A DNA stretch of 15,266 nt from Willaertia magna (taxonomy: Eukaryota > Heterolobosea > Eutetramitea > Acrasida > Naegleriidae): positions 1 to 15,266 of the forward strand of contig CADWAF010005048.1 of assembly GCA_902984215.1 (NCBI GenBank). Reading direction: 5' to 3'. Shown in pieces: positions 15,189 to 15,266 of this stretch (the first letter of the stretch is position 1; every line of letters begins with the position of its first letter). The notes under the pieces were generated by a model, which made no database searches, was not told where the DNA came from, and saw only the letters and a list, made by a program, of their open reading frames with translations. A program made the position numbers and the translations under genes.

Positions 15189-15266
15189 TTTTTTAATGAA
15201 GTAGCATAATGCCTAATTGCCTGCCACTTTTATAAATTCTTACAATGGTTTCTAACACTAGAAGAA
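15189..15266 (-). promoter_or_regulatory. BCD1 upstream region with TATA-like box
   Basis: On the minus strand TATAAAAG at 15234-15227 lies about 40 nt before the BCD1 start codon, a plausible core promoter position with a very short leader. Three GGCA motifs lie between it and the start. No other gene can be supported in the remaining window end. Confidence 0.4.

Noticed and set aside
1..15266. Bacterial operon, CRISPR or mobile-element content
   Set aside because: Introns and eukaryote-only families throughout; no transposase, terminal repeats or spaced repeat arrays seen.

Overview
This is an AT-rich nuclear eukaryotic segment carrying eleven protein genes. Eukaryotic origin is shown by eight spliceosomal introns (seven with GTAAGT donors, one with GTATGT), by eukaryote-only families (NUP133, TMEM218, TXNDC9, BCD1, CMC1) and by the standard code (ten genes stop at TAA, one at TAG). 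Short introns, AT richness, high gene density, a ciliary transition-zone gene and an RCC1-repeat gene ending in a BTB stub together suggest a heterolobosean amoeboflagellate (Naegleria/Willaertia-like). That assignment is inference. Dictyostelids, another AT-rich option, lack cilia, which argues against them.

Layout: (1) 29-3298, minus strand: a cytochrome P450 downstream of UDP-glucose 6-dehydrogenase. (2) 3482-3939, plus: a TMEM218 homologue split by a 50-nt intron that looks like two small ORFs if left unspliced. (3) 3965-6477, minus: three tandem genes, an unrecognised multi-pass membrane protein, CMC1 (twin CX9C) and a LYR-motif protein; two are mitochondrial families and the third may be. 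(4) 6511-9821, plus: NUP133. It is divergent from the LYR gene across only 33 bp, which contain a perfect TTGGCGCCAA palindrome. (5) 9916-11031, plus: an RCC1-repeat protein ending at the first strand of a BTB domain. (6) 11032-11681: the only long gene-free stretch, with clustered ACAGT/ACTGT motifs, a CCAAT/TATA pair and a possible uORF. (7) 11682-12994, plus: S-adenosylmethionine decarboxylase, whose start codon is split AT|G by an intron. (8) 13129-13933, plus: TXNDC9. (9) 13971-15188, minus: BCD1/ZNHIT6.

The genes do not form one pathway; most are housekeeping functions (nuclear pore, snoRNP assembly, chaperonin co-factor, polyamine synthesis, UDP-glucuronate supply, mitochondrial assembly). 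Spacing is very tight: 25 and 37 bp between convergent stops, 16 bp between CMC1 and the next start codon, and 33 bp between divergent start codons. All introns are 44-50 nt. Each one, if retained, either shifts the frame or brings in an in-frame stop. The most interesting observations are the TMEM218 gene model, the split SAMDC start codon with AUG-UAA in unspliced RNA, the E2F-like palindrome between NUP133 and the LYR gene, and the matching KVKEE-stop inverted repeat at the convergent ends of TMEM218 and the membrane-protein gene. Family calls rest on reading motifs and on remembered family sequences; no search was run.
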